Source: Amorphophallus konjac (taxonomy: Eukaryota; Streptophyta; Magnoliopsida; Alismatales; Araceae). Taken from it: DNA of 64,000 nt. The translations under genes and the position numbers were made by a program. Position 1 is the stretch's first letter; every line of letters begins with the position of its first letter. Under the pieces are notes generated by a model. It saw nothing but the letters and a program-made list of their open reading frames with translations. It was not told the origin of the DNA and did no database searches. This document shows, in pieces, positions 21,753 through 32,029 of this stretch. The stretch covers positions 175,266,413 to 175,330,412 of the forward strand of contig CM040128.1 of NCBI GenBank assembly GCA_022559845.1, written 5' to 3'.

Positions 21753-22246
21753 GAACCCCGACCTCACTAGAGAATCAGAAGAACAACAAGCCAAGTGTAA
21801 AAGAAAGGAAAACAAGAAACGAAAATACAGCAATCAGAAAGCTGGAAATGAAATCCATAAAGTGTAGCTCTCGCAGGAGCAAATCTGGTTTGGATCTGAT
21901 CCAATAGTCAGACAGACAAGTTTTCTGATGAAGCGTCAGTCTCTCTTCTCTCTGCTTCTCTTTCTCTTTCTCTCGTCATCTTCTTCTTTCTTCTCTCTGC
22001 TTCTCTTTCTCTCATGGTGTTCTCTCTTTTCTTCTTCTGCTGGATCTCTTTCTTCTTCTAATCTTTTTCTTCTTCTCCTTCTTCTTCTGCTCTCTGCCTC
22101 TCTGCTACTCTCTCCTACTGATCCGATCAGTCTTCTCCTGAGGAAGAAGCTACATATATATATCAGCAGCTAGGGCGTGTGTAGGGCTTGTGCCCTCTTT
22201 GTCCAGAGTACACCTCGGATCACGTGCCCAAACATTTTCTTCTCGA

Positions 22247-23300
22247 AGGATGTACCTGTCAAGCAGTCATAAGAAGATATTAGAGGGATGTACAGAGTTG
22301 GTTCAGGCTTTTAAAAAAGTGTGTACAGACATGATGCAGCATTGAGTGTATGGACTTAGTGTGCACGCGAGAACTGTGTACAGACTTGTTTTGAACAATG
22401 CACAAATGCATATAGGAGAGTGTGTACATTGGTGATGAGTGCTCAGGCGTGTTGTCAAGCAATGTACAGACTTGATGAGAACGATGCATGAACAAGCCAT
22501 AGTAAATGTATAGACTTACTAAGCCAACAAGGCAACCGTGTACAGACTTTAAAATAACGAATGAACAGACTTAGTTGATGCCATCCGAAGAATGTATGGA
22601 CTTGCTATGTCGTGTGGCGTGCAACTAGACACTGTTCAGACTTGTGAAATGATGCACAAGGATATCATCAGAGAATGTATAGACTTGGACGTTTATGTGC
22701 ATGACAAAACCAATGTACAGACTTGCTGTGCCTGCAGCAGACGACACCAGTGTACAGACTTGCTAGGCTTACGCATGGACTAAGTCTGTATAGACTTGAT
22801 CATGCAAACGACGACACCACTGTACAGACTTGAATGCTCGAAGCACACGATGTATAGACTTGAAAGACGATGCATGAGACGATGCATGCACAGACTTGGT
22901 CTTACAATGTATAGACTTGAAAGTATGCACAGAGACGCTAAGTAAGACGGTGGTGAACAGACTTAGTCTCAAGACGATGCAATGTATAGACTTTGATAAA
23001 CGAATGTATAGACTTGATAAACGAATGTATAGACTTGATAAAGCTTCAAAGCAACCATGTGTTGACTTTAAAGTGAAGAATGTATAGACTTGATAAAGCT
23101 TCAAAGCAACCATGTGCAGACTTTAAAGTGAAGAATGTATAGACTTGATAAATGCGGGGGACGTTGTACAGACTTGCCAGAGTATGGACTTGGTGAGCAT
23201 GCAGCACCTAATGTACAGACTTGTGTGGACTTGTGCAAAGACAATGTACAGACTTAGTCATGCGTGCACAATGGCTTGCAACGAATAATGTACTGACTAT
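22247..23300 (-). repeat. Alpha U3 reiterated motif, 5' LTR copy
   Basis: The ATGTAYAGACTTG array corresponds to 7084-7526 plus 14938-15550, here uninterrupted. Confidence 0.85.
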
Positions 23301-23301
23301 T

Positions 23302-25787
23302 TGATGCGGGACGCTATGCGGGCTGGGGCTCTAGATGCGAATTAGGCTAAATGGACAAACTTGAGACTAGCGAGTTGCAATGGGAGAATGGCGTAAACTC
23401 ACACCTAAGAATTCCCAACGAGATAAAACATGCCAAGTAACAGGAACTACGCTCATTGATGCTCCCTTTGAGTGGGAAGCTCGACGGTCCGCACGGCTGA
23501 GGCGACCAGCGTGGACTAGGGTGGTCACTCTACACTCACAACTCGGAGAGTCGTGGGACGGTCTCTCTCATCCTCACCGCAGCAGTGAATATAAAGTGAT
23601 ATCGAGCTAGGACCCTACCGTACACTCAAGCAGCGGCGTGTAGAGAAAATACTAAACAAGCAAGTGACCTAGGAGGGAGCGGAAACGTACCTCCACGCTC
23701 GGGGCGTGGGGAAGAAGTCGGGCCTGGTCACACAACCCCAGTACAAAGCTAACAAGTACAAACAATAACCATGCCCACTCCTCGCAGGGAGGTAAAAGGC
23801 TACACCAACATCCGGGGTCGTGCGACGAGGGGTGACGGACACGGGTCTGGTGACGCTTGCTGCCCACGGGTACTGCTGCGAGCTGCTGCAAGGACGGCAG
23901 ACCACGAGTGGCGTGAAAGGTACTGACGTCCTGATGGGATGATGTAGTGGATTCCGGACCTCCTGGAGGAAGAGGGACGTCGTCGGCACCGGTGTGGAAC
24001 TCCAAAGTAATCCAACCCGGTGGACAGATTGTTGCTCGGTCTGCACGCACGTAGGGAAGCAGCTGGGAGGCGAGCCTAGAGCACCACCTTCAGCGTGTCC
24101 TCTGGTCACAAAACTTGGCGGGGATGTCGACTGGGATGTCCCAAGGACCCCTCTGAAATGGCGTCAGCAGATGTGCATCGTCGGAGCCGAGGTGAATTAA
24201 TTGGCAGGACCTGTGCTGTCTGGTTTGTGCGCTGGCAGCAGGACAAGGGCGGAAAGGTGGGGGTGGAACTAAGACGTCCGAGGGTCTTTTGTGGCTGGGT
24301 TTTCTCTGGTGTTTAGCTGAAGGGCGTGGGGTGAAGGGATGACAGTGGCGGGGCAGCGTGCAGAGGGAACTTTGGGCGTGGGCAGCAGTGGAAGTGGGGG
24401 TTCAGCTCTGCACTTCAGTGCAGTCAGAGCTGGAACCCAAGTTAGGGGAGATGGTCACCAAGGGGAAACTGATCTTTTGGGCGTAGGAAAATTTCTGGAG
24501 AAGGTTTAATATATGGAGGAAGGGTTTCCAAAACCCCAGACCAGTTCTTGGAGGTTTGAAGGGTGCCCCTTTGGAGGGTTTGTGTTTTTGTCCTGCGGTG
24601 ACACTGTAGACGCAGATCGCGCGATGAAAGTGGTTCCAAAGGGAACTTTTTACTATGGGCGAGTTTTGGGATGAGACCTGCGCAGCTAGTTCGGGGACAG
24701 GGAGGAGAAGATATGTTATGAAGAGGTTCGCACGGTTTGATGCGGGGAAGGTGGCGTTATGGGTGGATCTTTGCGGCTCTGGTTCAGGCAGGTCTATTCC
24801 AGGAGCGTTCAGAGCAGCGAAAAGGCCTACAAAGGCAACTTTCGCTTCCGGACGAATTTTGACATGAGGTTTTCTCTGGCGTTCTGGGGACTGGAAGATG
24901 AAGAAAAGTCTAGAAGGGATGGAAGGGAGATGGGGTCGGGACGCAATAGTTCCAACCTTGTCTTTCAAGCACAAATCCTGCTAGCAGATGCTCATCCAAC
25001 GCCCAAGACAGCAAGAGGTGAAGGTCCACCCCGTCGACACCACACCACCACGAACGGAAGCCGAGTCTTGCTGGATGTAGAAGGGAGGTCGCCTCCACCC
25101 TAACCAGCAGCAGCAGCTCCAGGGGTAAAGGTCTAGGGCGTCGCACCCTAGGAAGAGGAAAAGGGGGAGGGAGAGAAGTGGGAGTCGCACCCACAAGGAG
25201 AGAGGGAGGCCGCGGCCAACACAAGATTTTCTCAAAATTCTTCAATTTTTTTCCTTCCAAAATGAATTACAAGACCCCTTAAGTACATGGAAAAGAAACC
25301 CTAATTACTTGCCTAAAAGAAATACACAAAAAAGGGGGAAATAATTCAAATCCTACAAAATAGGGGAGGGGCGCATGATTCTCCTAAAAGATAGGAGAGA
25401 AGGGGGGCGGCTGCCACCTTCTCCAAGAGGAGGGAGGGGATGGTTGCGCACCAAACCCTAGGAGGGGTGAGGGCGCACCTCCCAAGGTGGGCCCACAAGG
25501 AGGGAGGGGCGGCCAGCCCAATTTGGGCCTGGTGAGTGTACCCCTAGGTGGCCCACTAACCTCCTATTAGCCTAATTAGCACAAATGTGACCCAAATGCA
25601 ATCCAACTGGCCCAAAACTGGCCTACACAAGTCCAGAGTGAAAGTAAACAAAGAAGTCTGAGATCCTGGTTAGCTCTCCATGTCTTCTTCAAGCCAAAGT
25701 GAAGTCTGCGCGTCCCGAACAATGCCACACGATCTGAAATGTCGCTCTGCTGCATCGCGTCGATCTCTAGCTCAGGTGTCCTCACCA
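23302..25787 (-). repeat. N2 3' LTR
   Basis: On the minus strand it starts TGGTGAGGACACC and ends CCCGCATCA, 2486 bp. Open frames inside it have no family resemblance. No gene is called. Confidence 0.85.
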
Positions 25788-28015
25788 ATTCTCCCCGGGC
25801 GGGAGAAACTCGACCCCGTCGAGTAAGGGTCGGTGTCACTAAGGTACCACTCGAGCAAGTCTTGATCTATCCTCTCAAGCTCTGTCCCGGTGATCCAGGT
25901 GTCCTCAGACGCGGGCCATCCTCTCCAACGAACCAAGTAGCGATGGTACGCGCCACTCCTGGTGGTCGTCACATGCTCATCGAGTATAGACTCTATCCGC
26001 TCACGCTGCAGAGGTGACAAGGCTGGAAGTGGACTCTCAGGGGGTGGCTCGCTCACAAGAGGTGGAGAAGGCCCAAATAACTCACGGGGGATCACTGCTG
26101 GGTCCCTATATGCGACTAGGTCCGAGATGTTGAATGTGGAGCTAATACCATAGTCCTCTAGCAAGTCTACAACGTATGCATTGGATCCGACTCGCCTCAC
26201 GACTCTAAAAGGGCCAGCACCACGAGCATGTTGCTTCTTCACGGCTCCAGAAGGAAACCGTTCCGGTCTAACCCGGATCATGACGTAATCTCCCTCCTGG
26301 AACTCACAGGGGTGTTTATGAGCATCAGCCCATTCTCTAGATCGCGTGTTGCTAGTCTCAATATGGTGATGATGATGCAGACTCCGAACTAGCTGTGTTG
26401 ACTCATACCTATGTGAATGCAGTGGTGGTCCTGGACATCCAAACACAGACCTAGCATGCCTATGACTCCTACATGATTGGACAACACGGGGAGGACCAGG
26501 ACAACCAAAGTTGTATCTATCATGCATGGGTGTCCTACGGAATGTGGTAGACTCATGGGGACTAAATTGCCCAAACTCACTCATGACATTCCCTATATGA
26601 GACAAACCCCTATATGATGGTGGACATGAAGAAACATGGGGAAGAGACATGTGTCCCTGGCCTCCTAAGCTCGGGCATCTGGATGCCGGTAAGGTGAGGT
26701 GTTGACTAGAAGGCCTAGGTGGTGTATGATAGTGGACCTCCTCGACAAGGTGGGGAAAAGAATATGGGTCGAGAGCCTCACTAGGGAGGGGATCGAAAGG
26801 GTCAAAGAAATGATGACCCCTCCCGACAGGTCCCTTCACTATACTTGCCCATGTGCGACATTCGCCCAGGTGCAGATAATCACCTTCAGGCACTCTCATG
26901 TATGGGGCAAGAGGCTCATGAGGAAGGCAAGGAAGGCTAGGTTCCTCCCTCGGGACCGTGAAACCATAAGCGGGGACAAAATCAACCTCCACGGGTATGG
27001 GAAATAATAAAAGGACCTCGGATGTGATATGTCCTATGGTGTAGACCGAGGTAATAGACCCCAAAGCAGGGAGTGTAAAGCTATGACTATAGGGTTGGTC
27101 AGACCCTAAGGTCAACATATAAGTCAACTCCCATTGATAATCTAAACTCCTAAGGAAGTCCGTCACATTTTCAAGAAAGCAGAAGGACCGAAAAGTGGTG
27201 TGAAAGGAGTTAAGGGGTATTATTGGGAGGGCTGGTCCCATGGGTGTATAGCAAGGAATGGAGACATCTAGAAGTGGACCCTCCCTTAGCCAGCTAGCTA
27301 ACGACTCTCCAATGACCAGTTCACCCTCGGAAGGTAAGAATGTCTCTATATGAGGGTCTAAGGGTGAAGCCTCTCTCTCGGGAGTGGAAACTGAGTCCTC
27401 TATGATGTGGGGGGGGTCACTCCCTAACTCCTCAACCTCAGTTAGGTACTCCTCCATCAACTCCTGTTCAGCCTCATAACTCACTGGAACAAACCCAGGT
27501 GATGACATGGAGGTGGTCGGCGTAACGCCGTCATGGAAGACAAACTCACCGGGAAGGTGAGATGGGTGTAGGGTGCAGGTCCTCCTATCCAGGTCGATGG
27601 TCGCACTTCTTTCCTCCAACCAAGTTCGCCCTAAAATGATGCATGGACCAGCAAGTGTGTTGATCTTGCACCAAGCGCCATCGAAATATTTAACGGGGCC
27701 AAACCACCGTTGGAACTCGATAAAAGCTAAACCATCACGGAGAACAATCTCCCCAGTCTTGGAGAGTGACTCAACAATGTCTTATGAGACACAGTTAGAC
27801 GACACCCTACTGATGAAGTCGATCTCCGTATGCATCCCATTAGGTAGGATGGCAGTGGACATGACAGGGCGCTGGAATGACTCGGTCATCGGTATAGGGG
27901 TCGGGTCTCCCGACGACTGAGTGGTAGGGGCGACACTTAGAGGTCGTACTATAAGAGCATCGAATCGGACCAATAGGGATGACTCACCTGACATGTGGGC
28001 TCGAGGAACCACCAT
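25772..28015 (-). pseudogene. N2 protease-like/GCPGPP/chromodomain ORF with one stop
   Basis: A 748-codon frame starting at 28015 is interrupted once by TAA (27782-27784). The N-terminal part keeps the end of a retropepsin-like fold (CIILGRTWLEERSATIDL, matching A's SIILGRPWLFDRDATL) but no DSG active site. A region with SITSVYTIG, DPFDP and two FGCPGPP repeats (26490-26509 and 26422-26442) follows. Next are the integrase GPF module (RGAGPFRVVRRVGSNAYVVD) and a chromodomain (ILDEHV...RYLVRWRGWPASEDTWI). It ends at 25772, 16 bases inside the 3' LTR, where A has CGA instead of TGA. RT, RNase H and integrase core are absent. Either the single stop makes it a recent pseudogene or only the 615-codon part after it is used. 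Confidence 0.82.
25788..25799 (-). promoter_or_regulatory. N2 polypurine tract
   Basis: The minus strand reads CCCGGGGAGAAT directly before the LTR start TGGTGAGG, matching the tract of element A. Confidence 0.8.
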
Positions 28016-28232
28016 GGGGTTGGCGCGGAGCTGGACATGCAAGACTCAACGAGACAAGGACAAAACTCTAACTAGACACAAACCTAACATTACAATGCAA
28101 TGGTGGGTTACCTAGATGAACTAAGAGACTCAATGCAACCTAGATAACTCTAAGGCCTCAATTGCACCCTAGACAACCTAAAGACTCGAATGACCTAAGA
28201 CCCCAATTTGTTAGAACAAACTGGTTCCCTAA

Positions 28233-28244
28233 GCTCTGATACCA
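28233..28244 (-). promoter_or_regulatory. N2 primer binding site (tRNA-iMet)
   Basis: The minus strand reads TGGTATCAGAGC, four bases from the LTR terminus at 28249. Confidence 0.85.
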
Positions 28245-29356
28245 AATTTGATGCGGGACGCTATGCGGGCTGGGGCTCTAGATGCGAATTAGGCTAAATG
28301 GACAAACTTGAGACTAGCGAGTTGCAATGGGAGAATGGCGTAAACTCACACCTAAGAATTCCCAACGAGATAAAACATGCCAAGTAACAGGAACTACGCT
28401 CATTGATGCTCCCTTTGAGTGGGAAGCTCGACGGTCCGCACGGCTGAGGCGACCAGCGTGGACTAGGGTGGTCACTCGTCATCTTCTTCTTTCTTCTCTC
28501 TGCTTCTCTTTCTCTCATGGTGTTCTCTCTTTTCTTCTTCTGCTGGATCTCTTTCTTCTTCTAATCTTTTTCTTCTTCTCCTTCTTCTTCTGCTCTCTGC
28601 CTCTCTGCTGCTCTCTCCTACTGATCCGATCAGTCTTCTCCTGAGGAAGAAGCTACATATATATATCAGCAGCTAGGGCGTGTGTAGGGCTTGTGCCCTC
28701 TTTGTCCAGAGTACACCTCGGATCACGTGCCCAAACATTTTCTTCTCGAAGGATGTACCTGTCAAGCAGTCATAAGAAGATATTAGAGGGATGTACAGAG
28801 TTGGTTCAGGCTTTTAACAAAGTGTGTACAGACATGATGCAGCATTGAGTGTATGGACTTAGTGTGCACGCGAGAACTGTGTACAGACTTGTTTTGAACA
28901 ATGCACAAATGCATATAGGAGAGTGTGTACATTGGTGATGAGTGCTCAGGCGTGTTGTCAAGCAATGTACAGACTTGATGAGAACGATGCATGAACAAGC
29001 CATAGTAAATGTATAGACTTACTAAGCCAACAAGGCAACCGTGTACAGACTTTAAAATAACGAATGAACAGACTTAGTTGATGCCATCCGAAGAATGTAT
29101 GGACTTGCTATGTCGTGTGGCGTGCAACTAGACACTGTTCAGACTTGTGAAATGATGCACAAGGATATCATCAGAGAATGTATAGACTTGAACGTTTATG
29201 TGCATGACAAAACCAATGTACAGACTTGCTGTGCCTGCAGCAGACGACACCAGTGTACAGACTTGCTAGGCTTACGCATGGACTAAGTCTGTATAGACTT
29301 GATCATGCAAACGACGACACCACTGTACAGACTTGAATGCTCGAAGCACACGATGT

Positions 29357-29361
29357 ATAGA
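29357..29361. repeat. Target-site duplication of A (left), ataga
   Basis: It matches 39404-39408; the uninterrupted LTR near 22852 reads tgtatagacttg once. Confidence 0.92.
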
Positions 29362-31660
29362 TGGTGCGGACACCCGAGCTGTTGATCGGCACGACACACC
29401 GAGCCACCGGTACTGCACACGGAGCACGACACGAGCCACCTCAGCGTCCATCTGGCTCGGAGATAGCTTGGAGACTCCGCCTTGAGCCTCCCCATTTATT
29501 ATATTTAGCTAGACTTTATGTGTGTGTAATTTGTATTTATTTCGTTGCATTCGGTTTGCCATTTTGAGTGTAATAGGGGCTTACGAGCATTTCGGACCCC
29601 GTGGGCCCCACGGGCCCCCCGGGCCCCACCACATTGGGCCACCTCAGCCTAGGGTCCCACATGGGGCCAGTCAACATGCCACATGGGAGCATCTAGAAGT
29701 TTGAATGGTATTTGGACACATGGGGGACAATGGACTTGAAAAGTCCAAATGAGAGGCCACCTACCCCCACCTACCAAGTCCAACTTCCACATCCTTGCCA
29801 TTCTAGTCAATAGGCCGCCCCCCCCTTTATTTTTTTTTAATTTTCATTTGTGTGGATGGTCACATGTAATCCTAGCCCTCAATCTCCCACCCCTAGATCC
29901 AACGGTGGAGGATTGATTAGATTGGTGACCTATATATGCTTGTAATTTCCATTTTTGATGAATTAATGCCATTTGGAATCAAGAAATTGTTGGAGCTCCA
30001 GCTTGGTGCGCCCCTCTCTTCCCCCTTGCAGCTGTGAAGGTTGCCTCTGGAGGTGTGACTCCTCCCCTATCAGTTCCGGTCATCGCCGCCGCCGCCACGA
30101 GCCGCCACCGCACCGCCATCGCCTTCGCCGGAGTTCTGTCCACGCAGTACCACAGCCACTTCCACGAAATTCCAGTCTCAGCCACGGCCTCAGATCGAGC
30201 TGGAACTTTTACTGGATGTCTCAGAGGTGTCCAGCACGTCCTCAGAATTTTGGTTGGTCATAAAGATCTCATTTGGTATTTTTTGATTTTCGTCCAATCA
30301 CAGTTTCCAGATCTGTCTACTGTCTGTTTCCATTTCCACCCATCCAGAGTTTCAAGTCTTAGGTCCTTTTTTTGATTTTCTTTGGTTCGCCCAATTTAAC
30401 TGGGTGTGCCTTGCATCCATCCCTTCATCCACCATTTTTTTTAATTTTTGGTTCGTCCATTTCATATTTTCTAAAATTCGTTCTCAGTCCTAGCTACAGT
30501 ACTTTCTGCCAGTTCCCAGATCCGACCACCAGACACTCCAAAAATCCTATCAAATCACCACCAGCTCCAAATCCAATTTTAAAAATTTTTCCAGCTTCAT
30601 GGTTTGAATATCTACAAAGTTGAAGAAGAGCTTGAAGTCTGATTCCTACGGAAAGTAGGCGGTCAACGGTGGTTCTCAGACAAGTACCCTGTAAATCTGA
30701 TGTCTCGGTTACTGTACAACAGGGATTTGTAAATTCATTAAAGTCTAGATCCGGCTAGATCCATCAGATCTCTTTGAGTCTAGATTGAAGCATTTCAAGA
30801 GAGCTTTTCAACGATAGCTCATGCGTCCCGATCCGACGTCGGGATCGACCGCAGCGGCTGTTTTCGCCGGAGCGCGCACCTGAAAACAGCAAGCAGAAAT
30901 CCGTGGGCAACATTCCAAAAGCTTGGAGATCGGAGTTGTTCGGCCACCGGTCGGTGTTCCCGGCCGACCGCCTTCCGTGGAGACGTGCCACCAGGGGTCC
31001 CCATCACAGTGGGACCCACTCCTGCAGATCCGGAGGCCAGCGCCACCCGTGGGCCCCACGGGCCCGCAGAACCCGCCGTTCGGAAAGCACTAAAACGCGG
31101 AGTTCGGCACCGCCGGGCGACATCAAGATGCTGCCCGTCAACCCGAGTTGCGTGATTCCCGGGCTCCACATGTGACCTTTTACCTCCCTGCGTGGAGTGG
31201 GTCAAATCTTTGTATTGCTGTGATATTGTTTAACCGGGAGTCCGTGATTCGGCCGGGGTTGTCTTCGCCACGCCGGGAGCGTGGAGGTAATGGTCCGAAC
31301 CTCTTGGCGTTCATTTGCTTAGCTAGTATATGGTCTTTTGCCGCTGCCGAGAGTGTAGGTTCCTAGCCCGTGTGTCCATGTCACCGCTGTGAGCGTGAGA
31401 GTGACCCGTCCCGCGACTCGATCCGAGTCCGGAAGTGAGTCTGACTACCTTGAACTCTGCCGGTTCCTTAACCGCGCACGATCCACGCTTTCCCTCGCAT
31501 GGGACGCCGAGTGAGCTTGTACTTCTGTTAGCGACGTTTGCCACTAGGAGCTCGTAGTGTCGGGCTTAGCGTCTCCCTGGTGTGTATTGCTGGTCGCGTC
31601 TTCATTTAGAGTCCGAGGGTGGCACTGTATAGTGTCGTCTCCCGTGTCCGTCCCGCATCA
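29362..31660 (+). repeat. A 5' LTR
   Basis: It is bounded by ataga and by the PBS. The TATA box is at 29931-29937. Two near-palindromic CCCGTGGG/CCCACGGG sites occur (around 29600 and 31049). Its first 124 bp repeat the 3' end of the pol frame. Confidence 0.95.
29931..29937 (+). promoter_or_regulatory. A LTR TATA box
   Basis: TATATAT lies about 570 bp into the LTR; the 3' LTR copy is at 37674-37680. Confidence 0.55.
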
Positions 31661-31663
31661 GTT

Positions 31664-31680
31664 TGGTATCAGAGCCCGGG
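31664..31680 (+). promoter_or_regulatory. A primer binding site (tRNA-iMet)
   Basis: TGGTATCAGAGCCCGGG lies three bases after the LTR terminus. Confidence 0.9.
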
Positions 31681-32029
31681 TCGAGTCTAGGGTAGTCGTT
31701 GCATAAGTCTTGCATAGTCTAAGGTTACCCCACACACACCTTCACTCGGTATATCCAAAGGTGTTGTCCGACCGTTAGGCTTCGCCTACCGGGAAGACCA
31801 CACACTTGCGCGAGTGACCTTCGGGTCGATTACCTCCGCCGCGTACCGAGTCTTGGCCGTGTCTAGGGTGTAGTCGAGTCTCATTCTTTTCAAAAAAAAA
31901 AAGTGTTTTAAATTGCATTCTTTCAAAATACCAAAAAAAGGAGTGTTTTCAAATTACAATTAGGTCTAAGTGTATCATTTAGTGTGTTTGCATTAGTCGG
32001 TCGTTGTCACCTAGTCTGTGCGTCTTTGC

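Larger units (their letters stand above)
21053..23301 (-). repeat. Alpha 5' LTR, PBS-proximal part up to N2
   Basis: It is collinear with the 3' LTR from 5850, including the TATA box (22154-22163). It is cut after gactatt by N2. The same LTR sequence resumes after N2, but from an earlier point (28478), so about 1.3 kb is present twice. Confidence 0.88.
23302..28477 (-). mobile_element. N2: non-autonomous chromovirus derivative, right end truncated
   Basis: It has a full 3' LTR (23302-25787), a PPT (25788-25799), a single gene (25772-28015), a PBS (28233-28244) and only the first 228 bp of the 5' LTR (28249-28477). Those 228 bp appear identical to 23302-23529, so the insertion is young. LTR ends, PPT (CGGGGAGAAT) and the C-terminal coding region match element A; N2 therefore looks like a deletion/replacement derivative of an A-like element. 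The left flank ctatt (23297-23301) is the expected half of a target duplication; the other half is lost. Confidence 0.88.

Noticed and set aside
23652..24109. Two overlapping minus-strand ORFs in the N2 3' LTR
   Set aside because: No domain, overlapping frames, and LTR context.
24402..24974. 190-residue minus-strand ORF in the N2 3' LTR
   Set aside because: No recognisable domain, overlaps other frames, and lies wholly within an LTR.
27782..28015. Separate small gene upstream of the N2 main ORF
   Set aside because: Same frame as the main ORF with a single TAA between them; treated as one interrupted gene.
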